A DNA stretch of 64,000 nt from Podaxis mareebaensis (lineage: Eukaryota > Basidiomycota > Agaricomycetes > Agaricales > Agaricaceae). The stretch lies in contig JAEUWP010000556.1 of NCBI GenBank assembly GCA_018524725.1, positions 1 through 64,000 on the forward strand, given 5' to 3'. Numbering within the stretch: the stretch's first letter is position 1; each line of letters opens with the position of its first letter. A program made the position numbers and the translations under genes. This document shows positions 44,557 to 57,142 of the stretch, one piece after another. Under the pieces are notes generated by a model. That model ran no database searches. It worked only from the letters and a program-made list of their open reading frames with translations, and was not told the DNA's origin.

Positions 44557-46731
44557 AGGGCGGTGGCGTATCAGCGTGCTAAAAAAATTAAACAAGCTAC
44601 ACAGAAGTACTACTCAGACCATCTTGGAGAATATTCGGGAAGCGTAGGGCATACCTTGCCAATGCCAAACTGCAGAAACATGAGAAGGCTTGCGTATTTT
44701 GACAGAAGTAAGCCGATGCGAAAGTGCGTCTTCCCGAAGTGTTCAGCAGCTCAAAGAAAAACCAGACACGGCGATTTATCCAACAGTGGGACGAGGATAT
44801 AGAAGCAGTCTGATGGTCTATACAGAGGGGGGAACGAACCAAGAAAAAACCCCTTTGCAATGCTCCATGTTGCGAAAGTAACGCATCACAGCGATGATTT
44901 CTGGAGTGTCCCATTCGCTCGTCGTAACGCGTGACGCCAGGGGTCATTGTGTTTGTTTTTTGTGAAGTCTTGTGATCCTCGACAGGCGAGCAGCTAACCC
45001 CTGAATCAGCCCTGGTTTCAGGTGGTCTGTTCTTTAATCGGCCTCAATTTCCATGGGAGTAAGTTCTTGATGGATGGGCCTCCAGTTATCCGTTGCCCTG
45101 GACGTACTAGTCTGAATTGTCCCATCCACTTCCAATATTTGGGTGGACTGGATTCGTGTTTCTCCATGACTTTATGACGCATTCTCTTCTGATTGCCTTG
45201 ACGTAAACTTTGTTGGTGTTCATTACTACATAGTCCATACTTTAAATCGATGATTTGATTTATAATCAGGGGCTTTAACAACTAAAACCAGCTACATAAT
45301 GGCCATGGATAACGTCTGAATTTGGTTCTTCGATGAGCCCTTGAATCGGAACGACGAACATTCTAGGAAGTTCTATTGCACATGGAGGGTGGGGACTCAT
45401 GACGTTTGTGAGTGCAGGCGAGGGTGGAGTTGCAGGATAGGTGGGTAGAGTCCAGTTGCTAGGTTTCAGTAGCTACTCGTTAGGCGGCTGTGTATTGATT
45501 AAAGACGAATGGCCGGCGCGTAGCTCTGGCGGCAACTGGTACATACTGCACAGCACGCTACAGTGACCTGAACCGTACAATACAGCGCAGAACCTTGTAC
45601 TTCGTGTTTGACAGCCATAGAGGTAGCATAGTATATGATATAGCTAAGGTCATAAGCTTGAGTAGTCGTCCTGTGGCTAGTGGAAATAGCACCAGCATTT
45701 ACTACCGGTACTATGAAACTGAGGTTTCGTTCAGGGGATAGGCACCTATATTGTGTAATATTCAAGGTGCCTTCCAGGTTAAGTCATCATCGCATAAATC
45801 CATACCTCCTTGTATGTGGGGAATATTTGTATGCTTTGTCAGACCAGACGTAGCTTGAGTTGGCAATAGCGGGTAGTAAGCCCTTGCACTCGTATAACCT
45901 AGATACATATTGAAAGTAGAAGATTTTTCATTGTTGTTCAATGGTCTCTGTAATCTATAGTCGGTCGTCGCTAGGCTTTGGTGAATCTTTTGTTCAACCT
46001 TTCCCGTGCTGTGAGGCAACCTAACGCACAAAAATATACGACTACTTTTGTCACAACTGATTACCATAAAGAATGCTCTTCCGGCATTGTACTATAAATA
46101 GGCTAGGCAGTCGTCAAGAATTGGACAGGCGAGACGCTCAATATATACTTATTCGACTACTTTATGCAGGTAGTGCGAGTAATCAGGATGTAATACAACA
46201 TGATATGTATAGGTTACCTGCTTTATTTTATCACCACATTGGGTTACAACCAGCTCTTCTTCGTGGTCGAACATATATAGCGTCTTTATTGTGTACCGAT
46301 GAGCACCTTTCTTGTACTTCTTGGTCTCGTCTTGCATCACAGCTTTGTACAGCTATGTAGGCTATCCTTGGAGCTACTCATGGAGAATTGAAAGAAATCC
46401 GTTCTAAGGGTTTATACATGGAGAAAGTGGAGGGAAGGCACTGGATTCTAATGTTTGGTCCACGCTTTACCTCGACCTGAGTGTTATGTATAAAGCACGG
46501 GCCTACTTGTGCTCGTCAAGGCAAATGCAGTGCACTGCAACAAGCGTGATTGGCACAAGGCTTTCCATTTTCATTGTGTTCATCATACATTTCCCCATCT
46601 CCAAGACGAAAGCGCTGATGTGGACTCTATCCCTATGCATAGTTCAATGCACAGCAAGCTTGGACAGTCACAATAGCATCTCAAGTGCTTTCAGGGCAGA
46701 AAAGCACCGGCTTACCACGTAGTTGTAACCA
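44557..46731. other. Gene-free 2.2 kb
   Basis: Frames of up to 116 codons on both strands show no domain, signal peptide or splice chain. The left end should contain the promoter of DUF6533 gene 2 and the right end that of the 251-residue gene. Confidence 0.55.
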
Positions 46732-46738
46732 TATAAAA
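46732..46738 (+). promoter_or_regulatory. TATA box of the 251-residue gene
   Basis: TATAAAA lies 63 nt before the ATG at 46795, in the context ACCATATAAAAAGCAG. Confidence 0.5.
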
Positions 46739-46794
46739 AGCAGCCACGTCGCGATGACCATCCCATCTCATCAACCTCACACCCACTCAACGCG

Positions 46795-47550
46795 ATGGCG
46801 ACAAGCTTTGTCTACACACCTATCCCAAGAGCATACACCCTCAGCCCCATGAAGATGTTCGGCTACAAGACACCAGCTCAGCACCTCCATGATCTGGCCA
46901 TTCCCGAGAACCCGGAGATTGAAAGGCCGCTTGCACAGCAAGCACTTATTAGCATTCCCGGATTGTTTTCACCTTGGTTTCATCATATTGGCCACCGGCG
47001 CCAGCATACAGCAGCCCTCTTTGATCCCATGGACGAGATCATCCGACCTACCAAGAAATTCGATCACTGTGCATGGCCAAATAACCCCGTTGCTCCCACT
47101 TCATCGTCTACTACTTCCACTAGTGGGTTCAGGTCCATCGCGGTCACCACCCTGGAATCCGACCCTGCCATTACCCCCGATGACGCCACATTGTCTGCCA
47201 CTTCCAGCTCTGCCACCGGGACTATTATGCATCGCGAGTCTAGCATCCGCCTCACGGATCCTCTGAATACTACCAAAGGCGCAAAGGGCTTCCCGGTCTT
47301 TGAGGACGAAGAGGATTTGGTGGACTTTGCAAATCACAGGGGGTATCTCGGTGTCGATTTCCTCGAGATGAGCGGTGACAAGTTGCGGGTCACTCCTCCA
47401 CCAGGATCTGCCAGTCGCCTCGCGAGGATTTTGAAAGAAAGGCGAGAGCGGGATAAGCCGTATGAGACAAGAACATGGGGGTTCAGGCCGTTTGACACGC
47501 CAGACCCCATCTTGGTGGACGGCCCAAACACCACAACAACGCCCACTTGA
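46795..47550 (+). CDS. Hypothetical protein, single exon
   Basis: An uninterrupted frame of 251 residues with its own TATA box. The N-terminus (SFVYTPIPRAYTLSPMKMFG) has no signal peptide. The middle is Ser/Thr-rich. The C-terminal third is charged and more ordered: FEDEEDLVDFANHRGYLGVD, then RLARILKERRERDKPYETR and TWGFRPFDTPDP. I recognise no family. The length, the codon pattern and the TATA box support a real gene. It is unusual here in lacking introns, so a young or lineage-restricted gene is possible. Confidence 0.72.
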   Translation: MATSFVYTPIPRAYTLSPMKMFGYKTPAQHLHDLAIPENPEIERPLAQQALISIPGLFSPWFHHIGHRRQHTAALFDPMDEIIRPTKKFDHCAWPNNPVAPTSSSTTSTSGFRSIAVTTLESDPAITPDDATLSATSSSATGTIMHRESSIRLTDPLNTTKGAKGFPVFEDEEDLVDFANHRGYLGVDFLEMSGDKLRVTPPPGSASRLARILKERRERDKPYETRTWGFRPFDTPDPILVDGPNTTTTPT

Positions 47551-50500
47551 GACCATCGCGGCAGAGTGTGACTAAGGCAACAGCCTATTGGAGCGTACTC
47601 AAGCTCCCCCGGGCCTGAGTTGGCGTTGGACCACCCATAGATTGCAGACTACAGATGAGCACCGCCGAAGTTGTTACTTCAACAGACTCTTCCCATCCTT
47701 CTATGATACTTCCGTCTCTAGCTGATTTTCCTTCCCATTTACCCACTCTGTACTTCTAGAACATTTGCGGACGGATTATGTGGACGATTATTATAGCACC
47801 CTTTCGGGTTTAGGCATAGTAGTGTTCCCTCTTCCGGCGGAAATATCGAGAGACGCTCAAGGATACTACTGTAGCGATACCACTTCTCTATCTTAAGTTT
47901 CTTTTCTACTCTGTGTACTGCCAGAGCGAGAGACTGAGACATCTTCGATCTTGAGACCAGGATCAAAAACCTTGTCTGAAGTATCACTCAAACATCAAGA
48001 AACCTCCAGAGCCCAACCCCCAGGCGTTAATCTTCCTCCCTGATCCGTTCGGTCCATCAACGCCCACTAAAATGAATGTGGCATATCACTGCCACCATCT
48101 TTCATAGAGGCCATCGCACTGATACCCATCTCGCGCATTCGCTCAATTAAAATTAACAATAAAGGCAGTGCCCGTCCACTATATAATACATAAACTATGC
48201 TCAGATGCGGGCATCACTGGTTTTAGTTCATCCGATGCTCGCACCATCAAAGAAGCACCAAGACGCTGTGACGTCTTTGACAACCGATGGAATAATGTTC
48301 CAATCAGCTCGGATCTATTCAAACGTCTGTTGTAGATAGATGCACGCTTGTCGACCACGTGTAGAGTACAGCGCTGGAGGTGCCAATAGGGAGATGATTG
48401 TGGCGTTCGAAGGCGCGGAAAGACGTATAGGCTGGACGTCGGTGTTATCGGTGGGCATGGTGACAGATATCATGAGGTACAGGGATGGGCAGAGCTTCCG
48501 CGCAAGAGGGATAATGTCGGAAGGACGCCAATGTCAATATCGGAATGTTGCGAACAGGAGGGGGCGATTAAGGAGGACTTTGGTTATGTATGATGAAGGG
48601 GGTGAGAATTCTGAGAGCTCTCATAGTCATCACCGCTGATCTATTTCCTAAACTAGAGAATCAAATATGAGAATGCGCTTGTAAAGTTTCCAGGAGAATC
48701 AGAATTTAATCCTCGGCGCTGGGAGAAAGTAGGGGTATGCCCCGAGTCACCTCGGAGCGGAGTCGGGGTGCCCAAGTCCAGGGCTTAAATGTTAATGTCC
48801 GGGTTGACCATTTAGACGTTCGTTTAGCTAGCGAATTAGATCCAGGGCTTCAGGACCGTTGACGGTTGGAGGCTATTCTAAAAGAGCCGTACAACTTGCC
48901 GACTTGGATAGATTTTTCTTGACTTGGGGATCAACAAAACGACTTGGCCGATGGGGAGGAAGTTGAAATCAGGGTTTTAAAAGAAGAAATCATCTGCCGT
49001 TCCTGCAGGTATGGTCAGTCATGGGCAGTACACAAGATAGCGCTGATGTTCATTGATTTTGACGCTGGAAGATTTTGACAGGTCCGTGTAGATGTGGCTT
49101 TGGGTCACTGAGCATTCACAGCTTATCTCCATGAAACGTAGAGGAAGCACCGCCATCATTCAGACGAACCCAATTGATATGTCAGTGCAAAAGAAGTTGA
49201 AGAAGCTGGAATGTCTTCGTCGTCAATGATTTTTCGAGGATCAAAGCTTACGCCACGTTTGCATTGAATTGTACCAAAGTTAGCATCACCCTCCTGTGGA
49301 CTCGAGTATGCGCAGCATACTTATCCGAAGGTGTCTGAGAGAAGGATGGCTAGGCGATCACGTCCTGGAAGACGTCCTGAGAGGGTAAACAGTTTACCAG
49401 AATATTGTGAAAGGGAAGTACAAAATCAATGTTGGCGAATGACATAGTCAAACCCTGATTCCCTTGATATATGCTAGCTTTGGGATTCCGTCTAGGGACA
49501 CGAAGAAATCTTCACACCGAGACCTACGGCGATTGAAGACACAGAAGTCTTGCCACTACACCCGTACCAGTCCCTCTCATCTATCCCAGCCTGGCCAAAA
49601 ATAATGACCGACCCAGTCGGAGAAAGCAACTCCTCACGCCAACATACCTCCACTCAGTCGTACCCGACCAAAAGCTAGGTTATTTATACCCCCCGCGTAC
49701 ACACTGATGGCAGGGTTCCCTGCTTGTTGATGTGCGGCGGCTGGCGGCCAGGGGTTAGAGCTCGGGCTTGGAGGGTATTAAAGAAGCGAAGTCTAAGCGG
49801 GCGGAAGGGCGGCCCTGGGGTTTGGGGGGGAGGGAGTTTTGCTGGAGGGAATGGAAGTGTCGACATCAGGGATGGGGCCTAAGGGACGGGCCGGCGGAGG
49901 GTCGGACCGGCACCAATGATCATTGAAGGATACTTAGGTTATCTTTGGGTGGAATGAATGGTGTGTAATACAGAGTGACTGTCGATTTAGGTTTGGTTGC
50001 TTCGTCCGGAGGCCACGCTTTGTTTGTGGTAGCGTTAGCGTTGAGACCTGGCCAGTAGATCGACGTTCGGCTGCACCGAGATGGTTAATGATTTCGGATA
50101 CTCACATTGGGTCGAAGAGATTGGCGATGGGTGCTTGCGAAGGTGATCCCGGTTTGCTTCTTTTCGATGACGCTTTGATCGCAGGTATGCATCCTGTCGG
50201 AGATAAAAGCTTGGTTACGTGCTTCCTTTGTTGTTACTTCGCAACTGAGCTTACTTATTATCCGTTGATTAATTCCTGAGTGTGTGAGTTGGGATGATGA
50301 TGATGGTGATGGAGCCAGTGTTTTGGAAGTTGGGTGCCTGGTTTACAGTATAACCTAATGCTGCTTGATAAGGTGTGGATTTGGTGATCCATGATACGTA
50401 TGAGTGCGGCATCGGAGAGGGGAATGAGTTAATGGGTTTTTAGGTGGGTGCTTGTGCGAAGAACTAGAAGGTCGGGTTCGGCAACACTGACATAGGCCTG

Positions 50501-52906
50501 AGGCTTCCAATTCGTGGAGGGAAAATTAGGCGGCTGTTTTTTTGGATATTTAAACGGCAGATGAGCTCAGGCCTCACTACCGTACAAGAATAAATATAAT
50601 GCGGTACAATAATTTTCGTGGTTCTTCTATTCGAAATAATGCACGGAAAACCAGTGATTCCGTATCCTCATAGGAGTGTATCTCTTCCCTCCGTGAATGG
50701 CTGTTTCAAATTCGTAGTTGGTTGCATGCAAGCCCAGCCCCCAGCGCATAGCAATATGATATCGGCTCTGTCTCCCAGCGATGTGATATCTCCAGAGTCT
50801 AGATTCTCCACAATTCAGTGTTGCTAACCTGGCGAATTAACGAATTCGGGTGTTAAGCGACTGAATCAAAAATGTTTGAAATGATGCGCAAGGGTTTATT
50901 ACATATTCTAAATATTAACCGAGATGTCCGAATGGAGCGCGCACCCCTTTTCGCGCAGTCTTCTGGACCTTTTTTAACGGCCCTTCGAGGGATCGTTGGC
51001 GTCGATAAGGCGTAGGACGCCGCTAGTGTGCTTCTCGTACTCCGAACTATCCTTTTCCGTGATGATGTGGGTGGTTGGGATGACATTTGGTGGGTGCTTT
51101 GGTGCTGAAATGCCTGGTTGATCGGCCGCTTGCATGTGCACATGTGGTTCGCATGGAGCATTCTTGTGGGCTGTTGAGGTGTATGGACACATCAAGGGGT
51201 TTTTGGAATGGAATGGAACCGGGGGGGGGGGGGGGCAGAGGGTAGCGGGGGGCAGCGTTTGAGTTCAACTTAGCCGATGATGAATTTGTATGAGATTCGA
51301 TGCGGGCTTGTTCACTGCCTTTTTTCGCAGGAATTATGGAATTACGAAACACGAAAATCATCACTGTGGGGACTGTAGATACATAGATTTTTTGTGCTGG
51401 TGGTATGGCGCAGCTGATGCGTTGCAGGGTCTCGTTAGACCTTCGTGCCCGGCAAGGACGTCATGAATAAGAACTTCGCGATGCGTTGATGAGATTGATG
51501 GGGATAGATCTTTTGAGGCGGCGCACTTCTTCATTAGGATGGCGGACATGATATTGTGTTGTTGATGGAGTCTTTGGTCCCGCAATGATAGTGGCAATTG
51601 CTTCCGGGCTTGCCGCCTCAAGCTGGTAAGTTGCGAGGAGTTCGTGGAACTGGGATGACGCATGTTTATAGATCAGTCGAGGAATCGACCTATTGATGAT
51701 CTACGGGTAATGGACGATGTTGTACACTTTAATTAGGTTGAGCTCGACTAGAAAACAACACGTGGGGGTATCAATCTGTCGAGGGAGCTGTTGGATGGAG
51801 ATCAAGGGTGGCTGATCAAGTCAAGGAAGAAAGTTAATGGTTGCATTGTCGTGTAGCGTGGCAGAGACAAGGCGACGCCATTTAGACAAGGTTAAGAAGC
51901 TTTGTCGTCCTGGTAAACAAAGGAAAACCCCATGTCAAGTGTCATTTCCCTTGGTGTACAAGTCCAACTACGTGATGATACTATAAGTAGTAGAGAAGTA
52001 GTGCGACGTAGGTACGATCGAGTATTTTCGTTGTGCTTGACAACAGACGAGTGGGCAGTGATGATCACTATCTGCATCACAGAAAAAGTCAACCTTTGCG
52101 ACGAAAATAACAACAACGAAGGAAAAGATACTCGGGAGCGGAATGCTGGATTCCGCCGGTGATGTAGGACGTGAGCGTGTGTTCCTCCGAGACCTATAGC
52201 TGGGCAGATCTCTCAAATTTTCTTGTACTTTGAAAAAAGAATATTTATCCTGTCGGTAGTGATCGTCGGTTCGGTTCCACGAGTGAGGCGTGGTCGCAGA
52301 TGAGGCTTGCGGATTAAATATCCAGATCGAAGAACTTGCGGAACAGTAGTGCGATGTGGGACCGTCAGTTGAAGAGGACCAGTGATCATATACTACACGT
52401 TAATGGAGCCTCGTGGTCCAATGTTGGCCGTAGCATGGTGGGTTGATGACCGAGGGTGTGACGGTTGGAAAAGATATTTATGCCAGTGCTAGGGCGGCTC
52501 AGTGGACGCGAGAACCTAGACATTTCTTTTCGGGGAATGGTGGCTATAGAAGCGCGAACAGAGGCGTTGCGAGTGTGTATTTATGTTTGTACCGTGGACA
52601 ACTCCACGTTGTCACAGACGAAAATGAGGGCGGTGGTGAATGGAGGATGATAGACGGGGTGAAGAGGGCGGGGATTGGGAGCCATGGAGGTGGGTGGGTG
52701 CCGGCTGCTTTTTCGAGAGCCAGGCGGGGAAATCAGAGGGAGGAATGAGGAGGAATGAGGCGGTACCGAGGGGGTAGCTCCAGTGATCCTCTGATGAGGA
52801 GATGATATGGTTACTGTACGGAACAAATACATATGGCCCTTGATCTCCTGCATCGCCTCACCGACTACTACTACTTACATCCGCCTTTCTCTCTTCTTCC
52901 CTCACC
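47551..52906. other. Gene-free 5.4 kb upstream of STE12
   Basis: This is the longest gene-free stretch in the window. Frames of up to 105 codons, for example on the minus strand at 50.8-51.7 kb, overlap each other and show no domain or splice consistency. There is a run of 15 G at 51221-51235 and an imperfect GC-rich inverted repeat at about 48730-48775 (GTATGCCCCGAG and CGGGGTGCCC). Part of this DNA may be the extended control region and 5' leader of the STE12 gene. I saw no transposon ends. Confidence 0.5.
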
Positions 52907-55900
52907 ATGAACGACCCATCCTCCACCCACTCCTCTCCACGCTCCTTCCACTCTGACCTCTACCCCTCCAATTTCCCTCACTACACCCCCCATCACCCCC
53001 ACCACTCCCAGACATACCCCATCCCAAACTATCCCTCTCGTCCAGCACACAAGTCCACTCTCCCTGCTCTCCCCATCTCTCTCTCAGTCTCTACATCCAC
53101 CACCGCCTCTGAGCACGACCCCAATGAAACCACCGCCCGGCCCTCAAACGCCCACAAGCATGCCCAGTTCCTCTCAGGCGCGCTGACATCCACTCACTCG
53201 ACTGACTCTGACCCTCCCCGCTCTCTCCTCTTCTCCGATCCATCATCCTCCGATGATCCAGGAGCAACCCCAGTCGTGACCCACCCGCCATCCACCACCT
53301 CCGCCGCCGGCCTCCCCACTCCACTCAATAGCGCCGACCCATCCGCCGACCCATCCTCCAACGACTCGCGCCCATCCGCCGAATTTTCCCTCAGTGACAC
53401 TCCAGGTCTCTCACGGGGCTTATCTCGTCCACTAACGGCAGCGGAACAGGAAAAACTCGCACATCTTGACAGACTCAAGTTCTTCCTCGCAACCGCCCCC
53501 TCCCAATGGGACAATGCCCGCCCCACCCAGTCATTTGCGCCCACCACAGGCTCAAATGCTTACCCGTCCGCATCTATCGGAGTCCCCTCTACTGTTGGCA
53601 GCAGTACGGGATGGGGCATGGGTCTTCCTCCCGGCAACGGTGCCGGCTCCGGCCCAGGTGGTGACGCATACGCACAGGGCATGCACCCTTCCCTCAATAG
53701 GTTCATGCTCCCCAGTCAGGAGTTTGTCACATGTGTGCTGTGGAATGGACTCTATCATATTACTGGCACTGATATCGTCCGTGCGCTTGTTTTCCGCTTC
53801 GAGGTGCGCCCTTTTTCCACCGCCCCCGATAAGCTCGCAGATGCTGACTGATCATCCCAGGCTTTTGGCCGCCCTGTGCGAAACATGAAGAAGTTCGAGG
53901 AGGGCGTCTTTAGTGATCTGAGAAATCTCAAACCTGGTGTTGACGCTTGTCTTGAGGAACCCAAGGTTCGTATTTCGCTATCTTACCCGACCCTGGCATA
54001 TCTCGATTTCTCATTTCCGACATATTTCCACATCACAAATCATGATGTACTGACTCTCCATAATTTACAGTCTCCATTCCTCGATTTGCTTTTCAAGTAC
54101 CAATGCATTCGCACGCAAAAAAAGCAAAAGGTCTTCTATTGGTTCTCGGTTCCACACGACCGTCTATTCCTTGATGCCCTTGAACGGGACCTCAAACGCG
54201 AGAAAATGGGGCAAGAACCCACAACTCACGTCGTCGGCGAGCCTGCACTCTCATTCACCTACGACCCTAAGCGCAGTCTCTATGAGCAGTTCGCCAAAGC
54301 TCAGGGGATCAAGGATGGTGAAAGCGAGTTGGAAAGCACCCTCCGCAGGGCAGAACAAGATGCCGGTCTCTCTGGGGACGGAAGTGCTTTCTGCACCAGT
54401 AGTGAGAGCGACGCAGAGCTGATCGATGGTGCAACTGGAATGGGAAATCTGCACATCGGTGCTGAGGATAGCGAGATGAGCGACGCAGACGATTTGAATG
54501 GACTCACTGAGGAAGAGCGCGAAAAGCGGAAGCGGATGAAGCAAGAGCAAAGAAAACTCCATCTATCAAAGGTTAACGGTGGAGGAGCTGCATTTTTATC
54601 GAATATGCTCAAGGGTTCGCCAACGTACAAGATGAGGAGGAAGAAGAACCCCGCGACCGTTGCTGCTGGGAGTGCGTTGAGCAGGAGCGTCAGCAGCTCA
54701 TCTTCGGCGTCGTTCCGACGTGGGAGTGAAGATTACGACGAAAGAGGCCGACCGAGGAGTATGGGCTCGTACGGCAGCGGACTCGCCGAACGACATCTCC
54801 ATCAATCTGCATCCGTCTCACGCGAACGATCTTACCCATATCCCCAACCTTACTCTATCCATCGACAACATTCTCAAGGACAACCTCCGTTCCAATATGC
54901 CAGCATGTCTGAAGAGTTTGGTCCGGGCAGCTTGGACGCCAGGGAGAGAGCGGAGTTGGACGCTGCGACGCTGTTCCAACGGCAGGCAAAGGGACAGCTT
55001 ATGCCCGCGGATGGGGTTGTCAGGAAGCCCAAGGTGCAGCATGTGCATCCAGAGGTCGGCGTGATGATCTCGGAAGGATACACGGCGCATCAGGTGCGAG
55101 GCGTCGGTACCCCCGGATCACAACAATCCCAGTTCCCCGGTCAATCTTCCTCTGATATTCAACAATCCCAACTCGACGCTTTCGCGAATGGATACGACCC
55201 ATCTGTGGGTGGGATCTTTCCTGCTCCGCATCAGCAATCACAGCAACAGGCCAACGACCCGAATTCGCAGACTGCTGGGACGACGCAATATGAGACTGTC
55301 TCTGCTGATGGCAAGTTCCGCGCGTTCATGTGTCCGTCGGACTCGTGTGGGAGGCTGTTTAAGAGGATGGAACATTTGAAGAGGCATTTTAGGACGCATA
55401 CGATGGAGAAGCCGTATATGTGTACGGTTTGTCAGAGGAGGTTCTCGAGGAGCGATAATTTGAACCAGCACCTCCGGACGCACGAGCGGACGGGGTCTGC
55501 GATTGCTAATGCTACGGCGTCTTCTGCTCATACTGGAACTGCCAACTTTGGTGCGGCGGGTGGGAATATGGGTGCTGGTGTGGAGGGTATGGGTATGGAT
55601 GTGAATGCGATGAATGGTATGGAAGGCTTTTCGATGGGGATGTGGAGGGATAATGGCGAGGATAGTGATTTGAGCGGTGCGGAGAGTGAAGGTTTCGATG
55701 AAGAAGGTTATCTCTATAATCATCACAACCACCCACAAGCGATGATGAACGACCCTGGTATGTTCGGCATGTCCATGCTCGGAGCTGCGAATACGACCTT
55801 GGGTATTGGCGTCGGCGGTGGGTTTGACATGCAGATGTGCGAGATTGAAGTCGGGGCGGGTGATGTGTCGGAGATTCCGGGAGGAGAAGAGGAGGGTTTG

Positions 55901-57142
55901 TTGTTGAGGAACCATGCGCATGGGTCCTTGACGCAGTTTGCGACGGTGCCTTCTGCTTCGCATCAACAAGATTTTGGATCGAATACGACGGATTCCTTCG
56001 CTCCTGACGCATCCGCGCAGTGGACTCAACCACAACCACAGCCTAGTCCGGCGTTTAGTACGTTGAGTGTTCCATCTCCCCCGCCTGGTACTGGCCCTGC
56101 TGGTACTGGACCTGGACCGCAGGGTATCGCGATTAGCAGGTCGAGTCGGTCTTCGATCGGGTCGTCGCCTGCGGGATTCATGAGGCCCACACACTCTGCA
56201 TCATCTTCGACGTCGTCACTCTCGGGTTATAATGGCTCCACCGATGCGTCCAACGGGATGAACGGAAATGGACCAGAGGACTTTGTGACGTCCATGTCTG
56301 CGCCGTCCCACAAACAGGCGTTTGATCATGCGTCTTTGTATCCACCCGGCATGCTTGATTCCGCCTCTTCCGCTGGATCTGGTGCTAATACGGGTGGGAA
56401 TACGCCTGCGAACCCTACTGGGGTGTTGGCTGGACCGATCAGACGGCATAGGAGCATGACGCCAAGTTTGATTGGGAGGACTGGGGAGAGTATTAGACGT
56501 CCGATGAGCACTGCGAGTAACATGAGTGGTGGTGCTGGCGGAGGTAATGGAGAGGGAAGCGGTAGTGCGTCGCCTGTGCCGAGCGTTGGTGGTGTTGTGG
56601 GCGGTGTGCCGACTGGTATGGGCATGGCTGGAGGCATGGGGATGGGAAGTGCAAGGGCGTACCATCCATACGCGGGTGGATACGCGAGCTCATCGAGGTC
56701 GGGATCGACACATTCGAGTCCGGCAGTGTACAATGTTCCACTTGGGAGTGCGGGTGAAGGACAACAACAGCATGGGTTGAGGAGGTCGGAGTCGAGGACG
56801 AGTTTTGTAGGGATGCAGGTGCAAGATCAGATGTTGCAAGGTGCTGCGGGTGGTGCGGGTGCGGGTGGGGAGATGTTTAGGACGGAGAGTCCGAGATCGT
56901 TTATGCCTCAGCAGATGGCGCAGCAACACCAGCAAATGCAGCAACACGTCCAGCAGATGCATCCGTCACAGACAGAATCGCCTGCGCCTTACAGTATGGA
57001 GTTGCCACCACACCAGATGTATGGACACGCGAATACGATGCCTGTTGGTGTGTATGACCCACATGCTACGCACCAGCGACAGCAGATGGGAACGGAAGGT
57101 GGTGCAGGAGGGTATTATTCGCAGCCTCATACGACGTTGTGA
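52907..57142 (+). CDS. STE12: Ste12-family transcription factor with STE homeodomain-like region and two C2H2 zinc fingers
   Basis: Exons 52907-53803, 53861-53965 and 54071-57142 close at 1357 residues. Ste12 proteins act below pheromone/filamentation MAP kinase cascades and control mating and invasive growth. The STE region spans about residues 180-380: [80 protein letters not shown] and [20 protein letters not shown]. Two adjacent C2H2 fingers lie near residues 750-805: [20 protein letters not shown] and [20 protein letters not shown]. This STE-plus-fingers layout is that of basidiomycete Ste12alpha. The rest is Ser/Gln/Gly-rich. The 105-nt intron 53966-54070 is stop-free and in frame, but its sequence splits a conserved STE block, so I splice it. 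Confidence 0.95.

Noticed and set aside
48730..48775. GC-rich imperfect inverted repeat as a possible MITE or terminator
   Set aside because: Arms match imperfectly, and no target-site duplication or second copy was seen in the window.
50853..51663. Several overlapping minus-strand frames upstream of STE12
   Set aside because: Frames conflict with each other, splice sites do not chain them, and no domain is visible.
55238..56733. Long minus-strand frames opposite the STE12 3' half
   Set aside because: Antisense shadows of Gly/Ser/Gln-rich coding sequence; Arg/His/Pro-rich products without domains.
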